Source of the DNA: Flammeovirga yaeyamensis
Lineage (GTDB): Bacteria > Bacteroidota > Bacteroidia > Cytophagales > Flammeovirgaceae
NCBI RefSeq assembly: GCF_018736045.1
Contig: NZ_CP076132.1
Span: 62,001 to 126,000 of the forward strand
Length of the DNA: 64,000 nt
Direction: 5' to 3'
The stretch's first letter is position 1. Every line of letters starts with the position of its first letter. The position numbers were made by a program, and so were the translations under genes. Shown in pieces: positions 17,681 to 27,608 of the stretch. The notes below the pieces were generated by a model, which did not search any database, was not told the origin of the DNA, and was given only the letters and a program-made list of their open reading frames with translations.

Positions 17681-18730
17681 TTAAAACATCTTTTTTAGAT
17701 ACTTAAACATCGGCTGATATTTCTCTTTTAGATAATCCATATAGGCATGAAAGTCACCATTAAAGTCTTCCTCAAACTCCTTCTTAAATTCGTTTTGCTT
17801 ACTTCTGTAGCGTTTATAACTCATAAAGAAAGTATTGTTAGGAGTGAAGTCATCGAAGTAAGTACAGTAATTATAATTTGAAAACGATAAATGCTGTAGC
17901 CCCTCCGTAATTTCTTTAATCTTTTGATCTTTTAATTGCTGCTTTTCTTCTACCGACATTTGATCAGTAAAAGTCTGATAAAGGCTATCTAAAGCATGTG
18001 TTGATTTTAAGATATACTCAGAGAATGTTTTACGATCACCACTTCGAGCCATAAACTTGATATACTCTTCAGAATACTTTCCATACTTATAAATCAAGAA
18101 TCTTTTGGCTCCTTCGTCTCCTACAAAATCAGCTAGATTTTCGTTATAGGTGATACTTCCCTTTACATATAGTGTTCCATGTGTTAGCTCATGAATGACC
18201 AATTGTGCAAGGCTTCCAGTACTTCTTTCTAGCATACTACTCAATATAGGATCATTGAGTACTCCTAAAGTAGACCAAGCAGAAACTTCTCTTACATCAG
18301 CATCCCAACCTTCTTTTCTCAATTCATCTCTTTCAGTTGTTGCTAGATCTTTAATAAAATAGCCTTTATAAGGAAACGAACCTGCAATAGGAAACGACCA
18401 TCTTTTTGGGGTAAGTTCAAAAGGTTTACAAGCCGTTACATTCCACAAAATAGGTTCTCCTTTTTGATCATACATCTTTGTGTAGCTTTCTGTATAATCC
18501 AGCCCTAAAGAATCTATAGTAAACTGACGGATTTCTTGTATTAGATGAATCTTGGCTTTTTGTTTCTCACTTATTTCGGGGTCTTCTAAATAAGATGATA
18601 AAGGTTTAGCATCAAAAATTATTTGTAATTGACCTTTACCCTGACGAATACCATATAAGGCTTCTTCGTGATAATACCCTAAGAAAAGCAGGAGGAAAAA
18701 TAATATCCCTAAAAAAATCTTCTTGACCAT
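17681..18730 (-). CDS. putative zinc aminopeptidase (Aminopep / DUF2265-like family)
   Basis: This 349-residue protein has an N-terminal membrane helix (about 1-20, basic then hydrophobic) that may act as an anchor or signal. The zinc site is VIHELTHGTLYVKG (HExxH), followed by NENLADFVGDEGAKRF, whose Glu is the likely third ligand. This is the arrangement of the predicted aminopeptidase family found in many Gram-negative bacteria. The rest is charged and mostly helical. It probably acts in the periplasm on peptides; no substrate evidence is visible. It stands alone, facing the TonB receptor across a shared terminator. Confidence 0.8.
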   Translation of the reverse strand: MVKKIFLGILFFLLLFLGYYHEEALYGIRQGKGQLQIIFDAKPLSSYLEDPEISEKQKAKIHLIQEIRQFTIDSLGLDYTESYTKMYDQKGEPILWNVTACKPFELTPKRWSFPIAGSFPYKGYFIKDLATTERDELRKEGWDADVREVSAWSTLGVLNDPILSSMLERSTGSLAQLVIHELTHGTLYVKGSITYNENLADFVGDEGAKRFLIYKYGKYSEEYIKFMARSGDRKTFSEYILKSTHALDSLYQTFTDQMSVEEKQQLKDQKIKEITEGLQHLSFSNYNYCTYFDDFTPNNTFFMSYKRYRSKQNEFKKEFEEDFNGDFHAYMDYLKEKYQPMFKYLKKMF

Positions 18731-18828
18731 TCTTTATCAAATTATTGAGGGGATAAAGATACATTTTATCTAAGAAAAAAGGCATCACCAATAAATTGAA
18801 ATTAAACTTTAAGATAATTACCAAAAAT

Positions 18829-18859
18829 AAAAGGCTGCTTCTTTACGAAACAGCCTTTG
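18829..18859 (-). terminator. hairpin terminator
   Basis: AAAGGCTG (18830-18837) pairs with CAGCCTTT (18851-18858), 10 bases after the stop of the first LruC gene on the minus strand. Confidence 0.8.
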
Positions 18860-18868
18860 AGTATCTAA

Positions 18869-20863
18869 TTAATTTTCAATATCGTCTTGATCAAGGTGAA
18901 TATTTTCAGTATTTCTATTTCCATCATCATCAGTATACCAATTTTGTTTTGATGTACCTCCTGATGTAGAGAATAAACTAAAGTTGTTATACGCTTGAGT
19001 AATATCTACATTCTCTTTTGGCGGATGGAATTTATGACCAATGCTTAATCCCCACGGGTGATTAGTAGCCGTTCTATACGACCCTACATCATCTGTGTTA
19101 TTTCTGTAAGCTTGGTTAAATTTTGATGTTGGTGAATATCCCGCTAAGTGCACCTCTTTATCTCTTGTATTGACAAAGATAAATGGATTGAATCCAGAGA
19201 AATTAAGCGTTTCTGCACTAATAGGTTGAGTAAATGTAATCACCATATCAATGTCATCACTCTTCTTAATTTGCTTATTACCTACTTGTCTTACAATTCC
19301 ATTTTGATTATCAAAAACTACAACTACTGGATTAGCCGCAGAAATCCCTGTTTCCAAACCTTTAGCATCTAAAGTTACTGTACCTGCTGTTAAATTATGT
19401 CCTGTTACACTAGCAATAGAATCTGCTGGGAATGGTAACTGAATAGCAAATCCAGATTGATAAAGTGCTTCTACTGTTTTTGCTACATACTTTGATTCTA
19501 TTCTTACTACTTTATTATCAGCATTGGTTACAAAATTATGTCTATAGTCAATGATTACATCATTAAAATCATAATCACCTTCTTCTGGATAGAAATCTTC
19601 AAAAGCATAAGTACCGAATCCGTTCTCACCTGGATAGTAGTTATCAAAAGTTATATTAGGATCATTAGGGTATTGGTCAAATCCGTCGTTTACACCATCA
19701 CCATCTGAATCTTGACCCGCGAAATCATCATCACTACATAAAAATGCTGCTAAATCGTTTACCGGTCTTCCGGCTCTATGAACGATAGCCCAAGAACCAT
19801 CCTTCTTGTCTATTTTAAAGATTTTAGAATTACTACCATTAGATGATGCATAAATATTATCGAAACGGTCAATGGCAATACCCGTTAAATAGTAACTAAA
19901 GTTATCTGCACTTATTCGAGCAGCTTCGTAAACAGTTGTATCAGAATTTGGATCTAAACGGTATAAACCACCTTTACAAGCTAAATATAAATCACCGATC
20001 GAATCAAAAATGAAGTCTCCTCCTTTGTTTTTATCATCTGGAATGTTTGTAAGAGTTACATTCTTTATAGCATTACCTGTTGTAGGATCAAGAAGAGCAA
20101 TATCATTACCGGCACCAACAATTATTACATTATCCTTCATGGTCATTCTAGGATAACCGTTATTGATATTACTACTTTCTGTGGTTAAAGTCTTTATTAG
20201 AGTAGGAGTAGATCCACCTAAACTTCTTCTATATAAAGCACCTTTCACATCATAATACATTATATCATTTTCTTGATCATACGTCATCGCATAACATTTC
20301 TCCTGAATGTTTGCGTATTCAGTAAAAGAATATTCATTTTCTTGGTGAATGGTAAATGATTTTCCTTGACCGTTAATGGCGACAAGATAATCTTCACAAA
20401 CATTTCCTCTTCTTTGATTATTTGCTTCTTGTCTAATAAAAGTACTTTTTAATACTGCTGCAGTATCAAAGTCGACAAAAGCATATTCAGAATAAATGGC
20501 TAATTTTTTCTCCCATTGTAATTCTGCAGCATCTTTAGTAATAATTAGTTCTTTAACGTATGTTGGAACTGTTATTCTCGTTTCATATAAACCTTTACTA
20601 TCAGAAGTACCTTCTGCAATATCAATAAGATCACCTTGATCGTTTTTAAAGGCTACATTGATAATACTATTTCTAGCATAATTAGAAGAGGTTACTTTAA
20701 GATGAATGTTTTGTGTTGTTGAGAAATCAAAATCATTAGGTATTTCAAGCTGGGCAAAAGTTTCACTAGCATTGTTCTGTGCTGGTTCTTGTGTAGTTTC
20801 TTTTACACATGAGCTAAACAAGACCATAATGCCTAGTAAATATTTTAATCGTTGATTGATCAT
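18869..20863 (-). CDS. LruC-domain surface lipoprotein, paralogue 1
   Basis: This 664-residue lipoprotein has a signal with lipobox VLFSSC (Cys19). An Ig-like N-terminal domain (about 35-135, FAQLEIPNDFDFS) is followed by a middle region with beta-propeller-like repeats (about 150-385, including YYLTGIAIDRFDNIYASS). A thrombospondin type 3-like calcium loop comes next (DSDGDGVNDGFDQYPNDP, near 395). A C-terminal LruC domain starts with YAFEDFYPEEGDYDFNDV. LruC proteins were named from Leptospira surface lipoproteins; their function is not established. It is the last of three tandem paralogues, each with its own terminator. Confidence 0.85.
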   Translation of the reverse strand: MINQRLKYLLGIMVLFSSCVKETTQEPAQNNASETFAQLEIPNDFDFSTTQNIHLKVTSSNYARNSIINVAFKNDQGDLIDIAEGTSDSKGLYETRITVPTYVKELIITKDAAELQWEKKLAIYSEYAFVDFDTAAVLKSTFIRQEANNQRRGNVCEDYLVAINGQGKSFTIHQENEYSFTEYANIQEKCYAMTYDQENDIMYYDVKGALYRRSLGGSTPTLIKTLTTESSNINNGYPRMTMKDNVIIVGAGNDIALLDPTTGNAIKNVTLTNIPDDKNKGGDFIFDSIGDLYLACKGGLYRLDPNSDTTVYEAARISADNFSYYLTGIAIDRFDNIYASSNGSNSKIFKIDKKDGSWAIVHRAGRPVNDLAAFLCSDDDFAGQDSDGDGVNDGFDQYPNDPNITFDNYYPGENGFGTYAFEDFYPEEGDYDFNDVIIDYRHNFVTNADNKVVRIESKYVAKTVEALYQSGFAIQLPFPADSIASVTGHNLTAGTVTLDAKGLETGISAANPVVVVFDNQNGIVRQVGNKQIKKSDDIDMVITFTQPISAETLNFSGFNPFIFVNTRDKEVHLAGYSPTSKFNQAYRNNTDDVGSYRTATNHPWGLSIGHKFHPPKENVDITQAYNNFSLFSTSGGTSKQNWYTDDDGNRNTENIHLDQDDIEN

Positions 20864-21164
20864 AAGGGATATGTTATTAGGTGTTAATCGATAATGTAAC
20901 CATTAATTCAAAAAATTAATTCATTCACATTTTTCAACTTGTGTAATATGGCTCTTTGATTTTGAATAATAATCTAGGGTTTTCGGTCAGTTTATTAGAA
21001 AAATTATATTTATAAAATAATAAAATACCAATACAGACATGTAATTAATTAGTTTATTCTTATCAATAAATAAATAATACTATTTTACCATTCCTCTAAT
21101 TCATACATATGAGTATTCTAAGAGTAAAGAAAAAGCCAACCTTAAATAAGGCTGGCTGTATGTA
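20864..21164. other. intergenic region between LruC paralogues 1 and 2
   Basis: It is AT-rich, with the terminator of the upstream minus-strand gene at 21131-21157. The rest presumably carries the promoter of paralogue 1, but no consensus element stood out. Confidence 0.4.
21131..21157 (-). terminator. hairpin terminator
   Basis: AGCCAACCTT (21134-21143) pairs with AAGGCTGGCT (21148-21157) with one mismatch. It is preceded on the plus strand by an A-run, which becomes a T-run on the minus strand. Confidence 0.85.
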
Positions 21165-23147
21165 TTAATTATCTAAATGTATTTTATCTACGTTTCTGTT
21201 ACCAGAATCATCGGTATACCAATTACGTTTTGTGGTACCACCAGAGGTAGCAAAACCACTAAAGTTATTATAAGCATTGGTAATGTCTACATTCTCTTTT
21301 GGAGGATGGAAAGTATGACTTATACTTAATCCCCATGGATGATTCGTTGATGTCTTAAATCCTCCAACATCGGCTCCTTTATTAATAAATTCTGAATCGA
21401 ATTTGGTAGTAGCAGATTTACCACTTAAGTGTATTTCTCGACTTCTTTCGTGTGCAAAAATGAAAGGATTAAAGTTCTCAAAATTTAAATAGGATGTCGT
21501 AATAGGTTGTGTAAACGTTGTGGTCATATCCATTTCCCCACTCGTTTTAATATCACTACCACTAACAATAGCATTCTGATTATCAAATACTATAATAACA
21601 GGCTTACTATCCGGTATTCCCGTTTCTGTTCCTTTTCCGTTTAAGCTGACCATTCCTGTTGATAAGGTACTTCCTGTTACTGAGGTAATCGAATCTAATA
21701 GTATCGGTAATTCAATTCCAAAACCAGAGTTAAGTGATGCATTCACTGACTTTGCAATATATTTTGATTCCATTTTTACTACCATATTATTTGCATTGGT
21801 AATAAAATTATGTCTGTAATTCACAATCACATCATTAAAATCATAATCACCTACTGCAGGGTATAAGTCTTCAAAAGCATAGGTTCCAAAACCATTCGAT
21901 CCGGGGTAATAATTATTAAATGCTAATGCTGGATCATTCGGATATTCATCAAAACCATCGCTTATTCCATCTCCATCTGAATCTTGACCAGCAAAATCAT
22001 CATCCGAACAAATAAATGCTGCTAAATCGTTACATCTTCTATTGAGTGTATTGACAATAACATATGAACCATCTTGTTTATCTAATTTGATAATCCTAGA
22101 ATTACTATCATTTGAAGAAGCATAAATGTTATCAAAACGATCTATCGCAATACCTGTCAAATAATAAGGAAAGTTATCCGCACTAATACGAACCGCATTA
22201 AAAACAGTTGTATCAGCATTCATCTCTAATCTGTAAAGACCACCTGAACATGCTTGATATAAATCGCCATTGGAATCAAAAACTAAATCTCCTCCATTAT
22301 TTTTATTCGAAGGAAAATTAGTCACAGTAATATTTTTGAGAACATTACCTGTTGTTGCATCTAAAATAGCATAGCTACCTCCATCACCAATATATATTTT
22401 ACCATCTTTGAGTGTCATTCTTGGATAACCATTATTCAAACCTGTACTTGAAGTGGCAATAGAAGTGATTAATGTAGAAGTTGACTCACCAAGAGTTCTT
22501 TTGTATAATTTACCGGCTACGTCATAATACATAATATTGTTATCCTGATCATAAGCCATTGCCCATGAGTTGGATTCAATATTCGGATATTCTGTAATAG
22601 AATATTGGTCTTCTTGATGAATAGTAAATGATTTTCCTTGACCATTTGTGGCTACTAAGTAATCTTCACAACTCGAATTTTTTGTCCTTGAAGTACTTTC
22701 TTCAGGTAATACTCTATGAAATGTTTTGGTAGGTGGTGTGTCTATATCAAATTCTATAAAAGCATATTCACTGTTAATTGAAATACTTTTTTCCCATTCC
22801 AACTCTGCTGCAACTTTTACAACTCTAAGCTCATCGACATAAGATGGAATATCAAGTTTTGTTTCGTAAATACCTCCATCAATAGAATAACCTGTATTGA
22901 TTTTTACTCTGTTATTATTGTCATCCAAAAAATAAACAGTGTATAAACTATTGTTTGAGAAATTGGTAGATAGAACTTTAAGATGTACGCTTTTAGAAGT
23001 TGAAAAATCAAAGTCCGCTGGGATTTCAAGTTGGGCAAATTTTTCTCCACCATTACTTGCATTTGATGGATCATTTTCTGTTTCTCTGACACATGAACTA
23101 GCACATATCAGAAATGATAGTAGTAAAGATAATCGATAATTGAACAT
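21165..23147 (-). CDS. LruC-domain surface lipoprotein, paralogue 2
   Basis: This 660-residue lipoprotein has the same architecture as its two neighbours. The lipobox is CASSC. The Ig-like domain is FAQLEIPADFDFS, and the propeller-like region includes CEDYLVATNGQGKSFTIHQE and YYLTGIAIDRFDNIYASS. The calcium-loop segment is DSDGDGISDGFDEYPNDP and the LruC domain begins YAFEDLYPAVGDYDFNDV. It ends with the shared NWYTDDSGNRNVDKIHLDN tail. It is closer in sequence to paralogue 3 than to paralogue 1 by eye. The conserved tail and lipid anchor suggest a cell-surface or outer-membrane protein; ligand unknown. Confidence 0.85.
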   Translation of the reverse strand: MFNYRLSLLLSFLICASSCVRETENDPSNASNGGEKFAQLEIPADFDFSTSKSVHLKVLSTNFSNNSLYTVYFLDDNNNRVKINTGYSIDGGIYETKLDIPSYVDELRVVKVAAELEWEKSISINSEYAFIEFDIDTPPTKTFHRVLPEESTSRTKNSSCEDYLVATNGQGKSFTIHQEDQYSITEYPNIESNSWAMAYDQDNNIMYYDVAGKLYKRTLGESTSTLITSIATSSTGLNNGYPRMTLKDGKIYIGDGGSYAILDATTGNVLKNITVTNFPSNKNNGGDLVFDSNGDLYQACSGGLYRLEMNADTTVFNAVRISADNFPYYLTGIAIDRFDNIYASSNDSNSRIIKLDKQDGSYVIVNTLNRRCNDLAAFICSDDDFAGQDSDGDGISDGFDEYPNDPALAFNNYYPGSNGFGTYAFEDLYPAVGDYDFNDVIVNYRHNFITNANNMVVKMESKYIAKSVNASLNSGFGIELPILLDSITSVTGSTLSTGMVSLNGKGTETGIPDSKPVIIVFDNQNAIVSGSDIKTSGEMDMTTTFTQPITTSYLNFENFNPFIFAHERSREIHLSGKSATTKFDSEFINKGADVGGFKTSTNHPWGLSISHTFHPPKENVDITNAYNNFSGFATSGGTTKRNWYTDDSGNRNVDKIHLDN

Positions 23148-23538
23148 ATGATATAATTAATAGTTATTGATCAACAATAAAACCATCAATAAAGAAAATT
23201 AATTCAATTCCTTTTTTTACTTGATGTAACTGATTACTATCAAAATGAAAAATTATAAAATAGTTTACTATGTAATATTAGAATAATCATATCATCAAAT
23301 CTAAAAAACACAACTTAACACATGTATATAAAAATATATTATTTATAAATTATAAAAAAGTACTATTTTATTTTACTCAAATTCATACATATTTATCCTA
23401 CAATTTATCGATTAAAAGTACATCTATACAAATTTACGCTAATACAAAAATGATGTATTCAAAGATGTAGAAACCCAGTTATCACACATAAGTTTATAAA
23501 AAAACCAACCTAAAAAGGTTGGTTATAAACGAGAACAA
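23148..23538. other. intergenic region between LruC paralogues 2 and 3
   Basis: This is 391 AT-rich bases with the terminator of paralogue 3 at 23499-23526. No gene or consensus promoter was recognised in the remainder. Confidence 0.4.
23499..23526 (-). terminator. hairpin terminator
   Basis: AACCAACCT (23503-23511) pairs perfectly with AGGTTGGTT (23516-23524), with an A-run upstream on the plus strand. Confidence 0.85.
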
Positions 23539-25518
23539 TTAATTGTCTAAGTGTATATTTTCTTCATTTCTATTTCCAGTATCATCGGTGTACCAATTTG
23601 TATTTGATGTACCTCCGGAAGTAGCGAATGCACTGAAGTTATTGTATGCATTTGTGATATCAATATTCTCCTTCGGAGGGTGGAAAGTATGTGCAATACT
23701 TAATGCCCATGGATGATTCGTTGATGTTTTAAATGATCCTATATCATCACCACTTGTAAAGTTATTTGCATCAAATTTTTGGGTGGGTAGTTTACCACTT
23801 AAATGCACTTCTCTACTTCGTTCGTTGACGAATATAAACGGATTAAGATTTTCAAAATTAATTAAACCAGTAGTAATTGGTTGCGTAAAGGTCATCACCA
23901 TATCCATTTCACCACTTGTTTTAATCTCTCCACCTGTAACAATTGAGTTTTGATTATCAAAAACAACAACAACTGGCTTATCATTAGAAACTCCTGTTTC
24001 TGTTCCTTTAGCGTTTAATGTGACAATACCGGAAGTTAAAGTTGAACCTGTAACATTTGCAATAGAATCTAACTTAATCGGGAACTCAATAGCGAAACCT
24101 GAATTAAAGCTTGCATTAACTGATTTGGCAATGTATTTCGACTCTAATTTTACTACTAGGTTATTTGCATTTGTAATACTGTTATGTCTGTAATTCACGA
24201 TAACATCGTTGAAATCGTAATCACCAACAACTGGGTAATAATCTTCGAATGCATAAGATCCAAAACCATTAGTACCTGGAATATAATTATTGAATGCTAG
24301 ATCCGGGTCATTTGGATATTCATCAAAACCATCGTTCACACCATCTCCATCTGAATCTTGCCCTGCAAAATCATCATCATCACAAATAAATGCAGCTAAA
24401 TCGTTACAGGTTCTATTCAATGTATCTACAATTGCAAATGAACCATCTTGCTTATCTAATTTGATAATTTTAGAATTAGACTCATTAGTTGATGCATAAA
24501 TGTAATCGAAACGATCAATGGCAATACCTGTTAAATAATATGGGAAATCATCAGCGCTTAAACGAACAGCATTGTAAACGGTAGTATCTGCATTCATTTC
24601 TAACCTATATAAACCACCTGAACATGCTTGGTAAAGATCACCTTCTGAATCGAAAACTAAATCACCACCTCCATTTTTATTGTTTGGGAAATTAGTAACA
24701 GAGATATTTTTAAGTGTATTACCTGTTTGAGCATCAAGAATAGCATAATCTCCATTACCTCCGATATACAGCATTCCATCTTTGAAAGTCATACGTGGAT
24801 ATCCATCGTTTAAACCCGCGTAAGAAGTATTAATTGTTGTAATAAGAGTAGAAGTGGAAGTCCCTAAAGTTCTTTTATAAAGCTTTCCTTTTACATCATA
24901 GTACATGATATTGTTTTCTTGATCATAAGCCATTGCCCATGATTTTGCCTCAATGTCTGCATAGTCAGTAATAGAGTAATTGTTTTCTTGATGTATAGTG
25001 AAAGATTTACCTTTACCATTTGTAGCCACTAAATAATCTTCACAAACAGTAGCTCCTCTTTGATTACTTGATGCAGTAACTCTCGAAAAAGTTTTATCTA
25101 GTTTTGATAACACATTGAATGCGACGTATGCATATTCACCTACAATATTGATTTTTTGTACCCATTGCAATTCTGCTGCATTTTTTTGTACATATATATC
25201 TTTAACGTAAGTAGGTAAACTAATAAAGGTTGTGAACTCTTCTTCACCATTAAAAAATCCAGATCCTAATTTTACTTTATTATTACCGTCATCGAGGAAG
25301 TAATAACTGTATATTATATCATTGACAAAATTAGTTGACTTGATTTTTAAAGCCACCCTTTTTGATGTATTGAAATTAAAGCCAAATGGGATATCAATTT
25401 CTGAAAAATTAGTTGAAACGTCAGGCGTGCTTGGTGCCTCTTGATTATCAAGGTCCTTAACGCATGATGAAAAAATGAAGGTAGATGAGATGATAAATAA
25501 GTAGATAATTTTATTCAT
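23539..25518 (-). CDS. LruC-domain surface lipoprotein, paralogue 3
   Basis: This is a 659-residue lipoprotein when started at the ATG at 25518 (MNKIIYLFIISS, lipobox FIFSSC). The frame is open 20 codons further, but that extension (MLELIFYLFGYIN) would spoil the lipoprotein signal. The order is Ig-like domain, propeller-like region, calcium loop DSDGDGVNDGFDEYPNDP and LruC domain (YAFEDYYPVVGDYDFNDV). The tail NWYTDDTGNRNEENIHLDN is nearly the same as in the other two paralogues. It is first in transcription order, but terminators between the genes suggest three separate units. Confidence 0.85.
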   Translation of the reverse strand: MNKIIYLFIISSTFIFSSCVKDLDNQEAPSTPDVSTNFSEIDIPFGFNFNTSKRVALKIKSTNFVNDIIYSYYFLDDGNNKVKLGSGFFNGEEEFTTFISLPTYVKDIYVQKNAAELQWVQKINIVGEYAYVAFNVLSKLDKTFSRVTASSNQRGATVCEDYLVATNGKGKSFTIHQENNYSITDYADIEAKSWAMAYDQENNIMYYDVKGKLYKRTLGTSTSTLITTINTSYAGLNDGYPRMTFKDGMLYIGGNGDYAILDAQTGNTLKNISVTNFPNNKNGGGDLVFDSEGDLYQACSGGLYRLEMNADTTVYNAVRLSADDFPYYLTGIAIDRFDYIYASTNESNSKIIKLDKQDGSFAIVDTLNRTCNDLAAFICDDDDFAGQDSDGDGVNDGFDEYPNDPDLAFNNYIPGTNGFGSYAFEDYYPVVGDYDFNDVIVNYRHNSITNANNLVVKLESKYIAKSVNASFNSGFAIEFPIKLDSIANVTGSTLTSGIVTLNAKGTETGVSNDKPVVVVFDNQNSIVTGGEIKTSGEMDMVMTFTQPITTGLINFENLNPFIFVNERSREVHLSGKLPTQKFDANNFTSGDDIGSFKTSTNHPWALSIAHTFHPPKENIDITNAYNNFSAFATSGGTSNTNWYTDDTGNRNEENIHLDN

Positions 25519-25840
25519 AAGCTTGTAATTTTTGCATTCGTTTATATAACCAAAGAGGTAGAAAATTAATTCCAGCATGTTTTTACAACCTATGTAAAGT
25601 GATATCCATATTTCAACTATAAATAGCCCTTTTAAATATCAATATTAGAATAGTTATATATTGAGAAAGATATTATCCAAGTTTATCCATGTAATGAAAA
25701 ATATTTTATTTTATAATTAATAGACTCATTATCATTTAAATAATTATTTCTAACAGCTATGACATTTATATTAAACCTCAATTTGATATTAATAATCAAT
25801 CCTTTCTTTTGTAGATGTTACTTAAAACCTATTTTTTCCC
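25519..25840. other. divergent intergenic region, LruC paralogue 3 / C45 hydrolase
   Basis: This is 322 AT-rich bases. A promoter candidate for the plus-strand gene is listed separately; nothing convincing was found for the minus-strand gene. Confidence 0.4.
25782..25811 (+). promoter_or_regulatory. promoter candidate for the C45-type hydrolase gene
   Basis: TTTG (25782-25785), an 18-base spacer and TTCTTTTG (25804-25811). The second box has TT instead of TA, so the match is partial. It ends 29 bases before the ATG. Confidence 0.35.
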
Positions 25841-27478
25841 ATGCGAAAACTGATTATCGCTTCAATATTATTGATCGCTTTATTACTGACTTGGACCCAT
25901 TCTTGGCTATTTATACCTAAACCATTTATTGATGATGACAGCATTGCTCAGTATCAATTAGATTCTTTAGGAAGAGGACACTTCGTATATCATAAAAACT
26001 TCATTTCAAAACAAAAAGATGGTTTATGGGAGTTGTATACAGAAGGTAGTCCATTTGATATTGGTTATGCCACAGGAGTACTAACCAAAGAACTATTTCA
26101 TGATCACGAAGAAGCGTTTATATCTAAAATTATAGAACACTCTCCTTTTAATTCCGATCTTGGAGTACGTTTATATCATTCTTTATTTCATCGACATGTA
26201 GACAATAATATACTTCCTGAGTATAAAGAAGAGATCTACGGGTTAGCGCAACATGCTAAAAAAGAATATGCTCCTTTTGGTAATAATTATCAAAGGGTAT
26301 TAAACTATCATGGTTTGTATGATTTAGAAAGAAGCTTTGATGATGTCGAATTGAATAGTTCCGTTTCTTTTGCCATAAGTCCACAACATACCAACGGTAA
26401 TGGAGTGCTTATCGGAAGAAACTTTGAATATGATATAAATAAAGATTTTCAGAGAGAAAAAATTATTCATTTTGTCAAGCCTGATGAAGGGTTTAAGTTT
26501 GCTTCTATTACTTGGGGGGGATTTATTGGTACGGTAACAGGAATGAACGAGATGGGATTAACAGTTTCAACACACCCCATAAAATCTGACTTCCCGACCA
26601 ATGCTACATACCCTGTTTCTATCATTGGAAGAGAAATTCTTCAGTACGCCATGACGGCAGATGAAGCCTATAACATTGCATTAACCAAAAAAAGTTATGT
26701 GATTGAAAGTTTTTTAGTTTCCTCGGCTTTTGATTCCTCGGCTGTATTAATTGAAATGACTCCGACAGGTGTAGATTCTATTCATCTTACTTCAGACGAT
26801 GCTTTGGTCGCTACAAATCATTTACAGAATACTCGCTTAAGTGAAGGGGAGATCTACGACTTAAATCACGCTACCTATTATAAATCCATAAGATTGAAAG
26901 AACTTATCTATAACCAATCTTCTTTTGATGTAAACACTGTAGCCAGTATTCTAAGAGATACAAAAGGATTTGAAAACACCACAATTGGTTTTGGTAATCA
27001 TAAATCGATCAATGCCCTTAATTTACATCACTCGGTAATATTTAAGCCCAAAACCCGACAAATGTGGGTGTCAACACATCATCGTCAGTTAGGAAAATAT
27101 TATTGTTACAACTTAGATTCTGTTTTTTCGAATATCAATTCTCCTAAACATTCTCTTGCCTCTGAAGAACACACACTTTCAGAAGCAGAATTTATCTACT
27201 CTCAAGAATATAGAAACTATCATTCCTATAAATCATTTGTAGAATTAATCTCAAAATGGAGACCTCAAGACGAGCCTTTTAAAGATAAAGAGTTGATGCA
27301 CTTTAAACGCTTGAACCCAGAGTCTTTCGAAACTTACGAACACCTCGGGGATTATTACACCAAATTACAAGATTGGGATATGGCTGAAATTAATTATCGA
27401 ATTGCTTTAAGTAAAGAGGTGAGTTCGATAGATCTGAAAAATAAGATTGAAAAGAAACTCTACAGCATCAATTATTAA
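25841..27478 (+). CDS. C45/AAT-family Ntn acyltransferase-like protein, nucleophile Ser not Cys
   Basis: This 545-residue protein has an N-terminal membrane or signal helix (about 4-20). It has the layout of acyl-CoA:6-aminopenicillanate acyltransferase (peptidase C45) relatives: GSPFDIGYATGVL, a helical segment, then SSVSFAISPQ and GVLIGRNFEYD. Family members normally have Cys at the autocatalytic point (CSSFA-type); here residue 174 appears to be Ser. The C-terminal 60 residues (YEHLGDYYTKLQDWDMAEINYR) look like a TPR unit. Bacteroidota relatives are thought to cleave amide bonds of acylated compounds. Whether this one self-processes is uncertain. Confidence 0.7.
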   Translation: MRKLIIASILLIALLLTWTHSWLFIPKPFIDDDSIAQYQLDSLGRGHFVYHKNFISKQKDGLWELYTEGSPFDIGYATGVLTKELFHDHEEAFISKIIEHSPFNSDLGVRLYHSLFHRHVDNNILPEYKEEIYGLAQHAKKEYAPFGNNYQRVLNYHGLYDLERSFDDVELNSSVSFAISPQHTNGNGVLIGRNFEYDINKDFQREKIIHFVKPDEGFKFASITWGGFIGTVTGMNEMGLTVSTHPIKSDFPTNATYPVSIIGREILQYAMTADEAYNIALTKKSYVIESFLVSSAFDSSAVLIEMTPTGVDSIHLTSDDALVATNHLQNTRLSEGEIYDLNHATYYKSIRLKELIYNQSSFDVNTVASILRDTKGFENTTIGFGNHKSINALNLHHSVIFKPKTRQMWVSTHHRQLGKYYCYNLDSVFSNINSPKHSLASEEHTLSEAEFIYSQEYRNYHSYKSFVELISKWRPQDEPFKDKELMHFKRLNPESFETYEHLGDYYTKLQDWDMAEINYRIALSKEVSSIDLKNKIEKKLYSINY

Positions 27479-27495
27479 TTGATGTTGACCCAAAC

Positions 27496-27542
27496 AAAAA
27501 ATTCTATGCTTAGATCTATCAACTAAACATAGAATTTTTTTG
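27496..27542. terminator. bidirectional hairpin terminator
   Basis: ATTCTATG (27501-27508) and CATAGAAT (27528-27535) pair, flanked by A's and T's, between convergent genes. Confidence 0.8.
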
Positions 27543-27608
27543 ATTACAGTTTTGAGAATTTTTGATGATAGTCAATTCCCAAATATATTTTTACTGCATA
27601 GGCAATTA

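Noticed and set aside
23148-23538. Recombination or phase-variation sites between LruC paralogues
   Set aside because: No inverted repeats shared between the gaps and no recombinase gene in the window.
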